Source of the DNA: JBMTVT01 sp049451635
Lineage (GTDB): Bacteria > Bacteroidota > Bacteroidia > Flavobacteriales > Flavobacteriaceae
Assembly (NCBI GenBank): GCA_049451635.1
Contig: JBMTVT010000090.1
Location: 1-5,961 of the forward strand
Direction: 5' to 3'
DNA: 5,961 nucleotides
Part shown: one piece after another, positions 4,928 through 5,961 of the stretch
How positions within the stretch are numbered: the stretch's first letter is position 1
Layout: each line of letters begins with the position of its first letter
Translations under genes and position numbers: made by a program
The notes under the pieces: model-generated
What the model was told of the DNA's origin: nothing
Database searches by the model: none
Seen by the model: only the letters and a program-made list of their open reading frames with translations

Positions 4928-5961
4928 TACTCATACTGCTTACTATAATAATTTTGATACTCGCCACTCGTTACATGTCCCAGCCAAGCTTCATTATTTA
5001 AATACCAATCAATCGTTTTTTCCAATCCCTCTTCAAAAGTAACTGATGGTGTCCACCCCAAATTGTTTTTTATTTTTGATGCATCAATAGCGTAACGTAA
5101 ATCGTGTCCTGGGCGATCTTTAACGAAGGTTATTAATTTTTCTGAAGCCCCATTTTGTCTACCAAGTTTTCTGTCCATTTGCTTGCAAAGTAACTTCACT
5201 AAATCGATATTTTTCCATTCGTTAAAACCACCTATATTATACGTTTCAGCATTATTGCCTTCATGAAAGACTAAATCTATTGCTTTTGCGTGATCTTTTA
5301 CATAAAGCCAATCCCTAGTATAGTTTCCATCGCCATAAACTGGTAATGGTTTGTTTTGAATAATGTTGTTTATAAATAACGGAATTAATTTTTCTGGAAA
5401 CTGGTTCTGCCCATAGTTGTTAGAGCAGTTAGTAATAACATAGGGTAGCCCATATGTTTCGCCGTAAGCTCTCACAAAATGATCGGAACTTGCTTTTGAT
5501 GCTGAATAGGGAGAATTAGGGTCGTATGAAGTTTTTTCAGTAAACAATCCTGTTTCCCCTAAGGTGCCATATACCTCATCCGTACTCACATGGTAAAATC
5601 TTTTATTGTCAAAATTATTCTGCCAACAAGTTTTAAAAGCGTTTAATAAAACCATAGTGCCAATAACATTTGTTTTAACAAAAGCCAAAGGATCTGAAAT
5701 AGATCTGTCAACATGGGATTCAGCTGCTAGATGTATAACACCTTCAAACTTGTATTCTTCAAATAACTTGTTTACAAGAACATCATTGGTTATATCACCT
5801 TTTATAAATTTATAATTTGGTTTATTTTCAACATCCTTTAAATTTTCCAAGTTCCCAGCATAAGTTAAGTTGTCTAAGTTAAAAATATGATAATTTGAAT
5901 ATTTTTCAACAAACAATCTTACTACATGTGACCCTATAAAACCTGCGCCTCCAGTAATTAG
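4927..5961 (-). CDS. rfbB: dTDP-glucose 4,6-dehydratase (partial, start just outside right edge)
   Basis: RfbB (RmlB) uses bound NAD+ to convert dTDP-glucose to dTDP-4-dehydro-6-deoxy-D-glucose, step two of the rhamnose pathway. The window holds 344 codons in frame up to the TAG stop. It opens at LITGGAGFIGS, whose Rossmann loop normally sits about four residues from the N-terminus, so only a few codons are missing. A TTG at 5916 inside this frame is not the start, because it would cut off that loop. Counting from the first visible residue: HLAAESHVDRSI (77-88), STDEVYG (126-132) with the Thr-Asp-Glu active site, PYSASK (151-156) with catalytic Tyr and Lys, NCSNNYG (178-184), FPEKLIPLFI (188-197), YTRDWLYVKDHA (214-225) and KDRPGHDLRYA (281-291). 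The set is complete and the total would be of normal length. Repeat copy B begins at its stop codon. Confidence 0.97.
   Translation of the reverse strand, partial: LITGGAGFIGSHVVRLFVEKYSNYHIFNLDNLTYAGNLENLKDVENKPNYKFIKGDITNDVLVNKLFEEYKFEGVIHLAAESHVDRSISDPLAFVKTNVIGTMVLLNAFKTCWQNNFDNKRFYHVSTDEVYGTLGETGLFTEKTSYDPNSPYSASKASSDHFVRAYGETYGLPYVITNCSNNYGQNQFPEKLIPLFINNIIQNKPLPVYGDGNYTRDWLYVKDHAKAIDLVFHEGNNAETYNIGGFNEWKNIDLVKLLCKQMDRKLGRQNGASEKLITFVKDRPGHDLRYAIDASKIKNNLGWTPSVTFEEGLEKTIDWYLNNEAWLGHVTSGEYQNYYSKQYE

Noticed and set aside
5606..5815. Plus-strand open frame of 69 codons
   Set aside because: Antisense shadow of rfbB over conserved residues.
5914..5916. TTG as start of rfbB
   Set aside because: It would remove the GGAGFIGS nucleotide-binding loop, which is encoded in frame just upstream and continues to the window edge.

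Overview
The window looks like part of a surface-polysaccharide locus from a Bacteroidota bacterium, most likely a member of the Flavobacteriaceae. The evidence is strongly AT-rich DNA, starts with no clear Shine-Dalgarno sequence, and the style of the Rml proteins, the four-helix-bundle protein and the DUF6311-like protein. Genus cannot be decided from the sequence. All genes lie on the minus strand and read from right to left in these coordinates, so the first gene of the visible series is at the right edge. Both edges cut a gene.

Right half (5961 to 2959): dTDP-L-rhamnose synthesis. In transcription order these are rfbB (4,6-dehydratase, missing only its first few codons), a small four-helix-bundle gene of the 23S rRNA intervening-sequence protein family, rfbA (thymidylyltransferase) and rfbC (3,5-epimerase). 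rfbD (reductase) follows at 2962 to 2084. Together the four Rml enzymes convert glucose-1-phosphate and dTTP to dTDP-L-rhamnose.

Left half (2087 to 1): an FkbM-family methyltransferase, a GtrB/DPM1-like family 2 glycosyltransferase with two C-terminal membrane segments, and the N-terminal third or less of a polytopic membrane protein resembling DUF6311. These probably use or decorate the sugar in a membrane-linked glycan pathway. Junctions from rfbA leftwards are very tight: a TAATG, two ATGA overlaps, a 26 bp gap and a 14 bp overlap. This indicates one operon with translational coupling.

The most unusual part is the four-helix-bundle gene. It is the only gene unrelated to sugar metabolism. 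On each side it has a matching ~83 bp intergenic element, copy B at about 4837-4927 and copy A at 4380-4461. Each copy has two arms built of degenerate 8-base units in opposite orientation (GTTAYNNN on the coding strand, then RTAACNNG), and each ends 8-9 bases before the next start codon. Gene plus elements look like an inserted cassette that splits an otherwise compact rml operon. It resembles, in a protein-coding setting, the hairpin-flanked intervening sequences in which this family was first found in 23S rRNA genes. No RNA genes, transposases or CRISPR arrays were seen, and no gene-free stretch exceeds about 100 bases.
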